A DNA stretch of 14,945 nucleotides, taken from Candidatus Altimarinota bacterium (GTDB lineage Bacteria > Patescibacteriota > Gracilibacteria > BD1-5 > UBA2023). Position numbers and translations under genes: made by a program. Position 1 is the stretch's first letter. Every line of letters begins with the position of its first letter. Shown here one piece after another: positions 6,318 to 13,980 of this stretch. The stretch covers positions 1 through 14,945 of the forward strand of contig DNKW01000053.1 in assembly GCA_003488655.1 (NCBI GenBank), in the 5' to 3' direction. The notes beneath the pieces are model-generated. The model was not told the DNA's origin. It was given only the letters and a program-made list of their open reading frames with translations, and ran no database searches.

Positions 6318-9300
6318 TTACCACCCTTTCATTGCCACCCATTCCTCGATTATCTCAATGGATTCAACCGATATTTTTGTGTCTTTCTTTTGTCATTGGA
6401 TATCGATACATACCTGAATAGATCCCTTGGGAACTCCTTCCAGATAGATTTTGAGATCCATGAGATCCTGTCTACAGGCAGAAGAGGGGATTTTAATGAT
6501 GAATTCTTCCTTTTCTTCAGATTCCTGCGGAGTTTTTGCGATTATTTTTTCCATAGCGTCGTCTTCTGTTTCTTGTGAATCCGTTTCCATAGATATGTTT
6601 TTCTTCATTTCCGGTGTTTTGTTCTTTTTTTCATCTTCCATCTCACTCGTACTTTGCTCTTCGGTATATCCCGAGAGATTTACGAGTGCTTTTGGATTAA
6701 AAAGGTTTACATCATAGGCTTGTTGTCGGATGGAAGTTATGGTCGAAGCACGGATGGTCTGAGCCGTTACCGCCATCTCTCCATTTTCTTCGTTTCCTCG
6801 GAAAATACCCTCGACCAAGAGGATTTTATCTTCCTCAAGGAGAGGGGAGAGTGCTTCATATTCTTTGGAAAATACCAATACGGTGAATTTGAAATCGAAA
6901 CTATCACAGGTAGCGATGGCCATCATCTTCCCTGTTTTTGTCTGTACTTGCCGAACGGAGGTCACGAGACCGATGAGGCGCACCCGTTTCATCGCTTCCT
7001 TTTTAGAAGTCTTTGCTTGGAGTCCGGTTCTTTTGTCGCTTTCCTCCTGTGGAATTTCTGCAACTTTTTGTGTGGATGAAGTGCTCTCTTCCATATCTTC
7101 TCACCCTTGTTCTATCTCTATAACGACCCGTTCCGTCATTTTTTTCCGCCATTCAATAATATGTTCCATTCCAATGGTTCGCTTGTCCACATAAGGCTTA
7201 AGTCCATCGAGTCCGTGTCAGGAGACTCCGTATCCGATGGATTGTTTTTCTCCGCGGATTTTCTCTTCAAAAGTCAGAGCTTTGGCTTTCTCCAGAGAAA
7301 AACGAAGATGCTCGGTATTATGATGTCCAAGATCAAAGAGCCCTATCTGACTCGTTGCTTGCTTCTTTTCATTTTCTTTTTGTATCGCACTCATCTTGGT
7401 AATGGACGCAACGAGACTGGCACGATCTCCGAGATTGTCCAATGCTCCGGAGAGGATCAGGGCTTCCAATGCTTTTTTATTGATAACATCCCCGCTATTT
7501 CGCTCGATGAACTCATAGATGGTGGTATAGGGGGCATTCTCGCGATTGCGACGGATTGAATCGATCGGTCCGTCTCAGAGCCCTTTGATAGCCTTGAGTC
7601 CGAAACGGATATGCTTTTTATCGATAAAAGTGAAGTGTTTCATGGATTCGTTCACATCCGGCGGGAGAATCTCGATCCCTTTGGACTTGCATTCTCCGAT
7701 TTCCATGGTGATACGCTCCATATCTTCCTCGTCCGATACCATAAGAGCGGTCATAAATTCTGTCGGATAGTACGCTTTCAGATAAGCAGTCTGATAAGAG
7801 ATCATCGCGTAGCAGGCGGCATGGGATTTATTGAACCCGTACCCGGCAAACGGTTCGATGATATCCTCGAAGATATACTTCGCGAGCTCTTCCTTGTGTC
7901 ATTGAGACTTTGCGGCATCGATGAATTTCCCTTTTTGTTCCATAAGGAGATCGATTTTTTTCTTTCCTATCGCACGACGGAGGATATCCGCTTCGCCGAG
8001 AGAGAATCCCGCAAAAGCCTGAACGAGTTGCATAATCTGTTCCTGATAGATGGCGATCCCTTGAGTAGGCTTCAAGATAGCCTCGAGAGACGGATGTGGG
8101 TACGCAACTTTTTCGCGACCGTGTTTCCGGGCAATATATGTCGGGATATATGCAAGAGGCCCCGGGCGATAGAGAGAGAGCATCGCAATGATATCCTCAA
8201 ATACATTGGGCTTCAGATCTCTCAGATACTTGCGCATTCCGGCTGATTCCAGTTGAAATACCCCGGTGGTGTCTCCGTCTGCGAAAACCTTAAATACCTT
8301 CTTATCATCGAAGGTGATATCGAGAATATTCAAATCTTTCCCATGATGACTCTTGATAATCTTCAGGCATCGCTCGATGATGGTGAGGTTTCGGAGTCCG
8401 AGAAAGTCCATCTTCAGGAGTCCGAGATCTTCCAAAGGTCCTGCAGAAAATTGCGTAACTGTCGTATGTTCGTCTTTTGGCGGATGCTGAAGGGAACAAT
8501 AGTCGGTCATAGGTTTCGGTGCGATGATAACTGCACACGCATGAACCCCGAGCTGTCGAATGGATCCCTCGAGTTTGATGGCGTTGTCGATAACCATATG
8601 GTATCGGCTATCCGTATCGTATGCTTTTTTGAATTCTATCGATTCCTCGAGTGCGTCCTTGAGCTTGGTTCCCGGTTTTGACGGTATTGCTTGAACGAGT
8701 TTATTCATCTCGGCAAAAGGGATTCCGAGCGCTTTTCCCACATCTTTCACCGCCGCCCGTGCCGCCATAGTTCCAAAAGTACAAATCTGCGCTACATGAT
8801 CGGCACCGTATTTCTCCCGAACATATGTGATGACTTTATCGCGTCATTCATCCGAGAAATCCACATCGATATCGGGCATGGAGACACGAGAAGGGTTTAG
8901 GAACCGTTCAAAGAGTAGTCCATAGGGAAGGGGATCGATATCAGTAATATTGGAAAGATATGCGAGAATCGCTCCTGCGGCGGATCCGCGACCCGGTCCC
9001 ACGGGAACCCCGTTGTTTTTCGCATAGATGATGAAATCCGATACGATATTAAAATACCCGTTGAATCCCATAAGATCGACAACCACGAGTTCGTACTCGA
9101 GACGATCGATAATCTGTGATGCCGAAAAAGGCATATTTCGAGATGAGAGTTTTTTCTCCAATTCCGTGATTATTTCCTTTTTCCGATCGGTATAATAACT
9201 CCATGCGAGATTTTTGAGTTCATCCACAGACATTTCCATAAGTTTTTTGGGAGTTCCGAGAATATCTTTTTTATGGATGAATTCATTAATAGTGATTTCA

Positions 9301-10301
9301 TCAAGTCAGAAATCATACCGGAAATTCAATCCCGAGATACAGATATATCGGAGATTCCACTCCTCATCGGAGAGACTTTTTATTCCGGCGGGAAGACGGT
9401 CAATATATTCCTTATAGAGGACTTTCTCCTTTTCCCCGAGCTCAAATGTGGGGATAAGCGTTTCCCCATACGGGATATCGATACGGATTTTATCGTTGAT
9501 TTCAAGCGTGTTTTTTATCGCTTCCGGCATATGGGCAAAAAGTTCCGCCATCTCTTCCGGGCTCCGAAGAGCGTAATTTCCGTCGATGAGAGTCGGACGA
9601 TCGGGATCCTCGAGAGATCGACCGTCTCCGATGCAGTAGAAAAGATCGCGAGCCTCCGCATCACTTTGTTCGATGTAATACACATGATTTGTCGCAACTA
9701 CTTTATATCCATAGGTACGCGAGAGTTTTATGAGATAATCGTTGATCTTCGGCTGATTCCCCCGATCGGGATGCTCCTGAAGTTCCAGATAGAAGTCGTC
9801 TTTCCCGAAAATCCCTTCATAATATGCGATTCTCTGTCGGATGTATTCCTCACTTTTCCCCGTCGTGATGTGCTGTGGAATCTCTCCCATAATGGAACCG
9901 GAAAGCCCTATCAAGTGTTCTTTGTACTTTTCCAAGAGTTCAAAGTCGATGCGTGGTCGCCCATTGTACATACCATGGAGCCATGACTCGGTGATCATAT
10001 TGATGAGATTCTTATATCCTTCGATATTTTTTGCGAGGAGAACGATTTCGAAAAGCTCATTGTCCTTGTCTCGATTCGTTTTTCCTTTTTTGGAGATGGT
10101 TGCCTCCACTCCTATGATAGGATTGATACCCGCTTCTTTCGCCTTTTTATAGAACTCAAATGCTCCATAAAGATTTCCGGCATCGGTGATGGCAAGTCCC
10201 GGCATACCGAGCGTTTTCGCTTGTTTCACAAAAGCCCCGGGCTTTCCGAGTCCCGAGAGGAATGAATAGTGGGTATGAGTATGGAGGTGAACGAAGGACA
10301 T
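6318..10301 (-). CDS. dnaE: DNA polymerase III subunit alpha
   Basis: Replicative polymerase catalytic subunit, 1,327 aa (family usually about 1,100-1,200). ATG is at 10299-10301 and TAA at 6318-6320. Seven in-frame TGA codons (6393, 7101, 7218, 7575, 7899, 8844, 9306, lowest coordinate of each) read as glycine. Domains in order: PHP ([13 protein letters not shown] at residues 5-17, then [12 protein letters not shown]); palm, with [11 protein letters not shown] then PDIDVDF at about 476-482 carrying catalytic aspartates, and the third aspartate in [11 protein letters not shown] near 632; the helix-hairpin-helix region around [16 protein letters not shown]; an SGH motif; an OB fold ([18 protein letters not shown], about 1108); then a Glu/Ser/Lys-rich linker (about 1211-1265) and a short C-terminal domain. 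Several PHP metal-ligand positions look substituted. dnaE is divergent from the kinase gene and upstream of tRNA-Phe. Confidence 0.97.
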
Positions 10302-10332
10302 GGAACTGTTAATTTTTAGTTATTTTCGCGGT

Positions 10333-10360
10333 AGTATATTCAAAATTTGAAAAAACAAAA
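10333..10360 (-). promoter_or_regulatory. Candidate dnaE promoter
   Basis: The minus strand carries a good -10 box TATACT (10333-10338), with a weak T-rich -35 region (TTTTGT at 10355-10360, 16-bp spacing). The -10 box is 31 nt before the dnaE ATG. Confidence 0.45.
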
Positions 10361-10366
10361 ACTCTC

Positions 10367-10394
10367 TTGCCTTCTTTCATTTTTTTCATACTAT
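10367..10394 (+). promoter_or_regulatory. Candidate promoter of the kinase gene
   Basis: TTGCCT (10367-10372), 16 bp, TACTAT (10389-10394), then 28 nt to the ATG at 10423. The same TTGCCT-16 arrangement occurs before the PAP2 gene. It diverges from the dnaE promoter within a 121-bp gap. Confidence 0.55.
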
Positions 10395-10422
10395 TCATTC
10401 ATCTATTTTTTATTAAAAAATC

Positions 10423-10965
10423 ATGCAAAAAACGATTCTCGCACTTGCCGGAGAGATGGGATGCGGAAAAGGAACGCTCACCAAATATCTTGTTGCCAAG
10501 TATAGTGCGGAAGTATACCGATTCTCCAACCCGCTTCGCGATATTCTTGATCGGATGCACCGAGAGACGAGCCGCGATAATATGCAACAACTCTCGACCG
10601 CACTTCGGCAGGTTTTCGGAGAGGATATTCTTTCTGAAATCATCCTCGCGGATGTCGGGCAGAGCGAATCACCCTTCATCATCATCGACGGGGTTCGTCG
10701 GGAGAGCGATATAAAATACCTCCGGAATCTCTCCTGATTTAAGCTCGTCTATATCGATGCGGACTTGCAGACTCGTTATACCCGCATCACTTTTCGGGGA
10801 GAAAACAGTTCCGATACAACCAAAACCATCGAAGAGTTCATCCGGGAGACAGAGGCGGAAGCGGAGTCCAGGATCCGGGGACTCAAGGAAATCTCGGATG
10901 TTATTCTGGAAAATAACGGGACGATCGAAGAGTTGGAAAAGAGGTTTGAAGAGGCGGTGAAATAA
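10423..10965 (+). CDS. P-loop nucleotide kinase, CoaE/dNMP-kinase-like
   Basis: A 180-aa protein, ATG 10423 to TAA 10963-10965, with one in-frame TGA (10735-10737, codon 105) just before the strand FKLVYIDAD. Walker A is GEMGCGKGT at residues 10-18. IIIDGVRRESDI near 86-97 is the strand and following loop typical of small nucleoside or nucleotide kinases and dephospho-CoA kinase relatives, and RYTRITFRGEN near 115-125 resembles their Arg-rich lid. The product is probably a cytoplasmic phosphotransferase acting on a nucleotide or a coenzyme precursor. The substrate cannot be told from these motifs. It is the first gene to the right of the divergent dnaE promoter region, and rpsT follows after 141 bp with its own promoter. 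Confidence 0.8.
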
Positions 10966-10979
10966 TCCCTATAATAAAT

Positions 10980-11007
10980 TTGACTCTTCGACTCTTTTCT
11001 ATACAAT
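10980..11007 (+). promoter_or_regulatory. Promoter of the rpsT-infC cluster
   Basis: TTGACT (10980-10985), 16 bp, TACAAT (11002-11007). The leader to the rpsT ATG (11107) is about 90 nt, longer than others in the window, and holds a small hairpin (11012-11016 with 11026-11030). A longer leader would suit autoregulation by a ribosomal protein, but no known site is recognised. Confidence 0.65.
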
Positions 11008-11106
11008 ACCCGTACTTTTTTAATTCAGTACCATTTTTATTCTCCTTGTGTAAACCATGGAAAGTAGTACTGGATTCATTTTATTTTCATATTATTATCC
11101 TGTTCC

Positions 11107-11376
11107 ATGCCAAATACTTCATCGGCAAAAAAGGCCCTTAAACAAAGCCAGACAAAAGCATCTCGAAATCGCCGTTTCAGCGCTCTTTACAAAGAAACTC
11201 TCAAGGCTTTCCAAAAGTCTCTTGCATCTGGAGCTACAGACGGTCTTGAAATTCTTGCGAAACTCTACTCCCGTATCGATACTCTCGTAAAGAAAAACAT
11301 TCTTCACATCAACAACGGTTCGAGAAAGAAATCTCGTTTCGCAAAGATGCTCAAAGCTGTATCCGTTAAGTCATAA
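11107..11376 (+). CDS. rpsT: 30S ribosomal protein S20
   Basis: An 89-aa basic helical protein that fits S20 in length and sequence: PNTSSAKKALKQSQTKASRNR at the N-terminus, LYKETLKAF in the middle, and INNGSRKKSRFAKML near the end. S20 binds 16S rRNA early in 30S assembly. ATG 11107 has no Shine-Dalgarno sequence before it. There is no in-frame UGA; its three glycines all use other codons. The stop is only 3 nt before infC, so the two are almost certainly on one mRNA and may be translationally coupled. Having rpsT directly upstream of infC is not the usual order, where thrS often precedes infC. Confidence 0.95.
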   Translation: MPNTSSAKKALKQSQTKASRNRRFSALYKETLKAFQKSLASGATDGLEILAKLYSRIDTLVKKNILHINNGSRKKSRFAKMLKAVSVKS

Positions 11377-11379
11377 TCG

Positions 11380-11886
11380 ATGGCTCCAAAAGCAAAACGC
11401 ACCAATGAAAACATACGAGCCGATAAGGTTCAGGTTATCGCTGAGTCTGGAGAGCAACTTGGTATTATGTCTCTCTCTGAGGCTATTAACAAGGCAAGCG
11501 CTTTGGATATGGATATCGTCGAGATAGGAATGCAAGACGGAGTGGTTCTCACGAAGATGATGGATTACGGAAAGTTTCTGTTCAAACAACAGAAGGCTCA
11601 AAATAAATCCCATTCCAAGAAGACCGAGGTCAAGACGATTAAACTTACCTATAAGATAGGGGATCATGATCTCGAGATACGAAGAATTCAGGCCGTAAAG
11701 TTTGCAAAAGAAGGACATCCTCTAAAGATTATCCTTTCACTGAAAGGACGAGAGAATCGGTATGAGGACATCGCGATGGATAAGGTCAATGAATTCGTCA
11801 CTTCGCTCGCGGACGTTTACAAAGCAGATGGCAAGGTTATGAAGGCAGGAAATAATTTTTCCATCCTACTCCATCTCAAAAAATAA
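11380..11886 (+). CDS. infC: Translation initiation factor IF-3
   Basis: A 168-aa protein with the two IF-3 domains: an N-terminal domain (NENIRADKVQVIAESGEQLG, then SEAINKASALDMDIVEIG), a Lys-rich linker around residues 65-88, and a C-terminal domain (TYKIGDHDLEIRRIQAVKF, KIILSLKGRENRYEDIA, MKAGNNFSILLHLKK). IF-3 binds the 30S subunit, checks the start codon and prevents premature subunit joining. The start here is ATG (11380), not the AUU or AUA that permits autoregulation in enteric bacteria. The 3-nt gap after rpsT suggests coupling. There is no in-frame UGA in about ten glycine codons. rpmI follows after 71 nt containing a palindromic hairpin. Confidence 0.96.
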   Translation: MAPKAKRTNENIRADKVQVIAESGEQLGIMSLSEAINKASALDMDIVEIGMQDGVVLTKMMDYGKFLFKQQKAQNKSHSKKTEVKTIKLTYKIGDHDLEIRRIQAVKFAKEGHPLKIILSLKGRENRYEDIAMDKVNEFVTSLADVYKADGKVMKAGNNFSILLHLKK

Positions 11887-11896
11887 ATTCGTTTGT

Positions 11897-11918
11897 CATT
11901 CTCGCGAAAGCGGGAATG
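11897..11918. repeat. Palindromic intergenic repeat (single hairpin)
   Basis: A 9-bp stem (11897-11905 with 11910-11918, one G-U pair) closed by GAAA. It shares the GTCATTC... GGGAATG core of the larger element at 12158-12262. No T-run follows, so it is not a typical terminator. Confidence 0.7.
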
Positions 11919-11957
11919 CAATAAAATTATATCTTATTTCATTTTTAATTCATTTTT

Positions 11958-12158
11958 ATGAAACAGAAAACTCACTCAGGAGCAAAAAAACGTGTAAAGG
12001 TTACCGGAACTGGAAAGTTCATATTTGCTCATTCCTGTAAACGACATCTCCTCTCCGATAAGAGCAAGAAGGCAAAGGGACGAAACAAATACGGTATCGT
12101 CGCTCACGGAACGAACAAATTGGCAGCACAGAGATGTCTCCCTTACGGAATCAAGTAA
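11958..12158 (+). CDS. rpmI: 50S ribosomal protein L35
   Basis: A 66-aa, strongly basic protein, ATG 11958 to TAA 12156-12158. It matches L35 in size and pattern: [19 protein letters not shown], then [15 protein letters not shown] and a Pro-Tyr-Gly-Ile-Lys end. L35 is a late-assembling 50S protein. Its place between infC and rplT is the classical order. No in-frame UGA occurs among seven glycine codons. No Shine-Dalgarno sequence precedes the start, only an A/T-rich leader. Confidence 0.95.
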   Translation: MKQKTHSGAKKRVKVTGTGKFIFAHSCKRHLLSDKSKKAKGRNKYGIVAHGTNKLAAQRCLPYGIK

Positions 12159-12262
12159 TTGTCATTCCCGTGAAGACGGGAATCTACCAAATATCCCGCA
12201 GGGGAGGTTTTGATTGTATTCCATAATACAAGGAAGATTCCCTCTTTCGAGGGAATGACAAT
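12158..12262. repeat. Palindromic element between rpmI and rplT (MITE-like)
   Basis: A 105-bp segment whose ends are a 12-bp inverted repeat (12158-12169 ATTGTCATTCCC; 12251-12262 its complement). Each end also folds on its own: 12164-12171 with 12176-12183, and 12237-12244 with 12249-12256. The second hairpin is followed by a T-run (12262-12267) and might weakly terminate or attenuate transcription before rplT. The left end overlaps the last base of the rpmI stop. It resembles small dispersed palindromic repeats, and a related single hairpin lies at 11897-11918. Confidence 0.7.
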
Positions 12263-12302
12263 TTTTTCTAAATAACTCATTAATTAACTAATTACTTAAA
12301 AT

Positions 12303-12647
12303 ATGGTACGCGTAAAACGTGGTCTTATGACCAAGAAACGACACAATAATGTCATCGCTCGTGCGAAAGGATTTCGCATGATGAACGGAAATGTATTCAC
12401 TCGAGCAAAGAACGCTCTTATGAAGGCAGGAACCAATGCATATATCGGACGACGTCTCAAGAAACGAGATTTTCGAGGTCTCTGGACTATCCGTATCAAC
12501 AATGCGGTTCGCACTCTTGGACTCAACTATTCGACTTTCATTAACCTTCTCTACAAGAAGAATGTAAAGATCGACCGAAAAGCTCTCTCCAATCTTGCTA
12601 TCAGCCATCCGGCTGTATTCGCAAAGATCGTTGACTTCGTAAAATAA
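12303..12647 (+). CDS. rplT: 50S ribosomal protein L20
   Basis: A 114-aa basic protein, close to the usual 117-118. It carries the L20 signature: MVRVKRGLMTKKRHNNVIARA, an N-terminal extension that threads into 23S rRNA, then NAYIGRRLKKRDFRGLWTIR, INNAVRTLGLNYSTFIN and a C-terminal ISHPAVFAKIV. L20 is required early in 50S assembly and often represses its own operon; no such site is recognised here. The gene follows rpmI by 144 nt, most of it the palindromic element. No in-frame UGA is seen. A hairpin terminator begins 3 nt after the stop. Confidence 0.96.
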   Translation: MVRVKRGLMTKKRHNNVIARAKGFRMMNGNVFTRAKNALMKAGTNAYIGRRLKKRDFRGLWTIRINNAVRTLGLNYSTFINLLYKKNVKIDRKALSNLAISHPAVFAKIVDFVK

Positions 12648-12650
12648 AAG

Positions 12651-12677
12651 AAAGCCCCGCCGTGAAGGTGGGGTTTT
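12651..12677. terminator. Terminator shared by rplT and the convergent small gene
   Basis: An 11-bp stem with G-U pairs (12651-12661 with 12667-12677) is flanked by TTTT on the plus strand and a T-rich tract on the minus strand. It can stop rplT transcripts and those of the 46-aa gene coming from the right. Confidence 0.8.
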
Positions 12678-12702
12678 AATTTGGTCTTATCATCATTGCT
12701 GG

Positions 12703-12843
12703 TTAGGAATTGAAAATCAATCCTCCAATAATTAAAATTGGGGTCAGTACAGTCCATAAAAGTATTTTAGGATGAACTGGCCAGTAATGTTCTGATGTAA
12801 TTTCATAAACGTCGTCTTCCATTTTTGTTTCTCTCTCTTTCAT
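12703..12843 (-). CDS. Small single-pass membrane protein, 46 aa
   Basis: On the minus strand, ATG 12841-12843 to TAA 12703-12705 encodes a charged N-terminus (MKERETKMEDDVYEITSEHYW) and then a hydrophobic helix (ILLWTVLTPILIIGGLIF), ending NS. Inferred topology: one transmembrane segment with a short cytoplasmic head. A near-consensus promoter (TTGACT-16-TATAAA) lies just upstream and would give a leader of about 15 nt, which supports both the gene and this start. A second ATG at 12822 has AGAGAG before it and is the alternative start (39 aa). No family is recognised. It converges on the rplT terminator and diverges from yidD. Confidence 0.65.
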   Translation of the reverse strand: MKERETKMEDDVYEITSEHYWPVHPKILLWTVLTPILIIGGLIFNS

Positions 12844-12844
12844 G

Positions 12845-12872
12845 TTGGTTGAAAAGGTACATTCTTTATATT
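12845..12872 (+). promoter_or_regulatory. Candidate yidD promoter
   Basis: TTGGTT (12845-12850), 16 bp, TATATT (12867-12872), 20 nt before the yidD ATG. Its -10 box overlaps the -10 box of the opposing small-gene promoter. Confidence 0.5.
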
Positions 12873-12892
12873 TAAAACATTCATAAAGTCAA
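12865..12892 (-). promoter_or_regulatory. Promoter of the 46-aa membrane protein
   Basis: On the minus strand TTGACT (12887-12892), 16 bp, TATAAA (12865-12870). The -35 box touches the yidD start codon at 12893. Confidence 0.6.
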
Positions 12893-13270
12893 ATGTTTTC
12901 TCAATTCCTTATTTTTCTCGTCAGGCTTTACCAGCGATACCTCTCTCCCGACCATTCTTTCTGGGCTCGGGCTTTGAATCGACCACTATATTGCAAGTAT
13001 ATTCCGACTTGTAGCGAATATATGGTGGAATCCATCGAGAAAAGGGGAGTGGTACGGGGTATTTTGAAGGGAATCTGGAGGGTTCTTCGGTGTAATCCGT
13101 GGAGTCATGGTGGGTATGATCCGGTGGAGACAGAAACCTCTGAAAAACTCGATCTTTGCATTCAGAACTCCGTTTCCTCGTTCACCGTAGCTTCCGCTAC
13201 GCCTCACTCCGGTACTCATTCTTCACACAAATTTCTTCGCTTTTGAAAGGTTTCTGAGAAAGGAAAATAG
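12893..13270 (+). CDS. yidD: Membrane protein insertion efficiency factor YidD
   Basis: A 125-aa protein, ATG 12893 to TAG 13268-13270, with one in-frame TGA (13244-13246) read as glycine near the end. The conserved core is complete: LVRLYQRYLSPD at the N-terminus, CKYIPTCSEYMVESIEKRG with the paired cysteines, and WRVLRCNPWSHGGYDPV. YidD acts with YidC at the inner membrane in membrane protein insertion. The family is usually about 70-90 aa; here a poorly conserved tail of roughly 44 residues follows GYDPV, with a 6-bp hairpin in its DNA. YidC, a common neighbour, is not in the window. Confidence 0.93.
13186..13201. repeat. Small palindrome within the yidD 3' extension
   Basis: CGTAGC-TTCC-GCTACG forms a 6-bp hairpin inside the coding region for the non-conserved YidD tail. 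It may be part of a palindromic element inserted in frame. Confidence 0.4.
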
Positions 13271-13280
13271 GAAAATATCT

Positions 13281-13308
13281 TTGCCTTTCTTTCCATTCTC
13301 GCTATACT
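13281..13308 (+). promoter_or_regulatory. Promoter of the PAP2 gene
   Basis: TTGCCT (13281-13286), 16 bp, TATACT (13303-13308), then 28 nt to ATG 13337. Box spacing and distance to the start are the same as for the kinase promoter. Confidence 0.65.
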
Positions 13309-13336
13309 CATCTCGTTATTTTCCATATCTCAATAT

Positions 13337-13936
13337 ATGCTCGATTTTCTTATTTCCCAAGATATCACTCTCCTTAACTCTCTTCGTTCTCTTGTCGATC
13401 CAAATTCAATTTTTCAAGTGAAACTTATTCATGTCGGATCGGATATCGAAATAGTTCTCGTTATGCTGGTTCTTGTGGGACTTTGGTTGTATGGGGTATA
13501 CAAGAAGAATAATCAGTATAAAAGCGATGCTCTTATGATTTTTTACTCCATCGCGCTCGCTTTCATATTCTATATCATTCTCAATCTGGGACTTCCGCTT
13601 CGGCCTCGTCCGGAAACAGTTTCTGCAATTCGTCCGCTCGTAGATCATTTGCCGGATAATTCTTTTCCGTCAGGGCATGGGATATTCGCTGGAGCTTCCA
13701 TGCTCGCTGCGTTTTTCTATACCCGTCGGTTTATTGCTTGGATTCTCCTTATAGCCGGGCTTCTTATGATTCTCTCACGAGTGCTTGCGGGGATTCACTA
13801 TCCGGGAGATATTCTTATTGGTTGTATTATCGGACTCATTGGTTCTTTGGCGGTTTATCGCTTCCGAAACGCGAAGTTTATGGTCGGTTATCTTCTCGTG
13901 TATCCTGTGAAAATCGCGAAGTTTTTTCGGTTATAA
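13337..13936 (+). CDS. PAP2-family membrane phosphatase
   Basis: A 199-aa multi-pass membrane protein. The three PAP2 phosphatase motifs are present in order: the LRPRP segment near residues 92-96 (motif 1 is reduced, without an obvious KxxxxxxRP lysine), SFPSGHGIFAGA near 112-123 (PSGH, motif 2), and SRVLAGIHYPGD near 150-161 (SRxxxxxHxxxD, motif 3). About five hydrophobic helices surround them. The family dephosphorylates lipid phosphates such as undecaprenyl diphosphate or phosphatidylglycerol phosphate on the outer face of the inner membrane. Undecaprenyl-diphosphate phosphatase for cell-wall carrier recycling is the most likely role, but the substrate is not proven. No in-frame UGA despite many glycines. 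It has its own promoter and no Shine-Dalgarno. Confidence 0.9.
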   Translation: MLDFLISQDITLLNSLRSLVDPNSIFQVKLIHVGSDIEIVLVMLVLVGLWLYGVYKKNNQYKSDALMIFYSIALAFIFYIILNLGLPLRPRPETVSAIRPLVDHLPDNSFPSGHGIFAGASMLAAFFYTRRFIAWILLIAGLLMILSRVLAGIHYPGDILIGCIIGLIGSLAVYRFRNAKFMVGYLLVYPVKIAKFFRL

Positions 13937-13980
13937 ACTACGAGAAGAGTTAGTGCTTATTAGATATTGCTTTTTTGAAT

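Noticed and set aside
7611..8246. Plus-strand ORF of 211 codons inside dnaE (and others such as 9273-9986)
   Set aside because: These lie antisense to well-conserved dnaE sequence and are a by-product of its codon usage.
11057..11290. A 77-codon ORF starting in the rpsT leader
   Set aside because: It overlaps most of rpsT in another frame, has no recognisable features and no start signal; rpsT is unmistakable.
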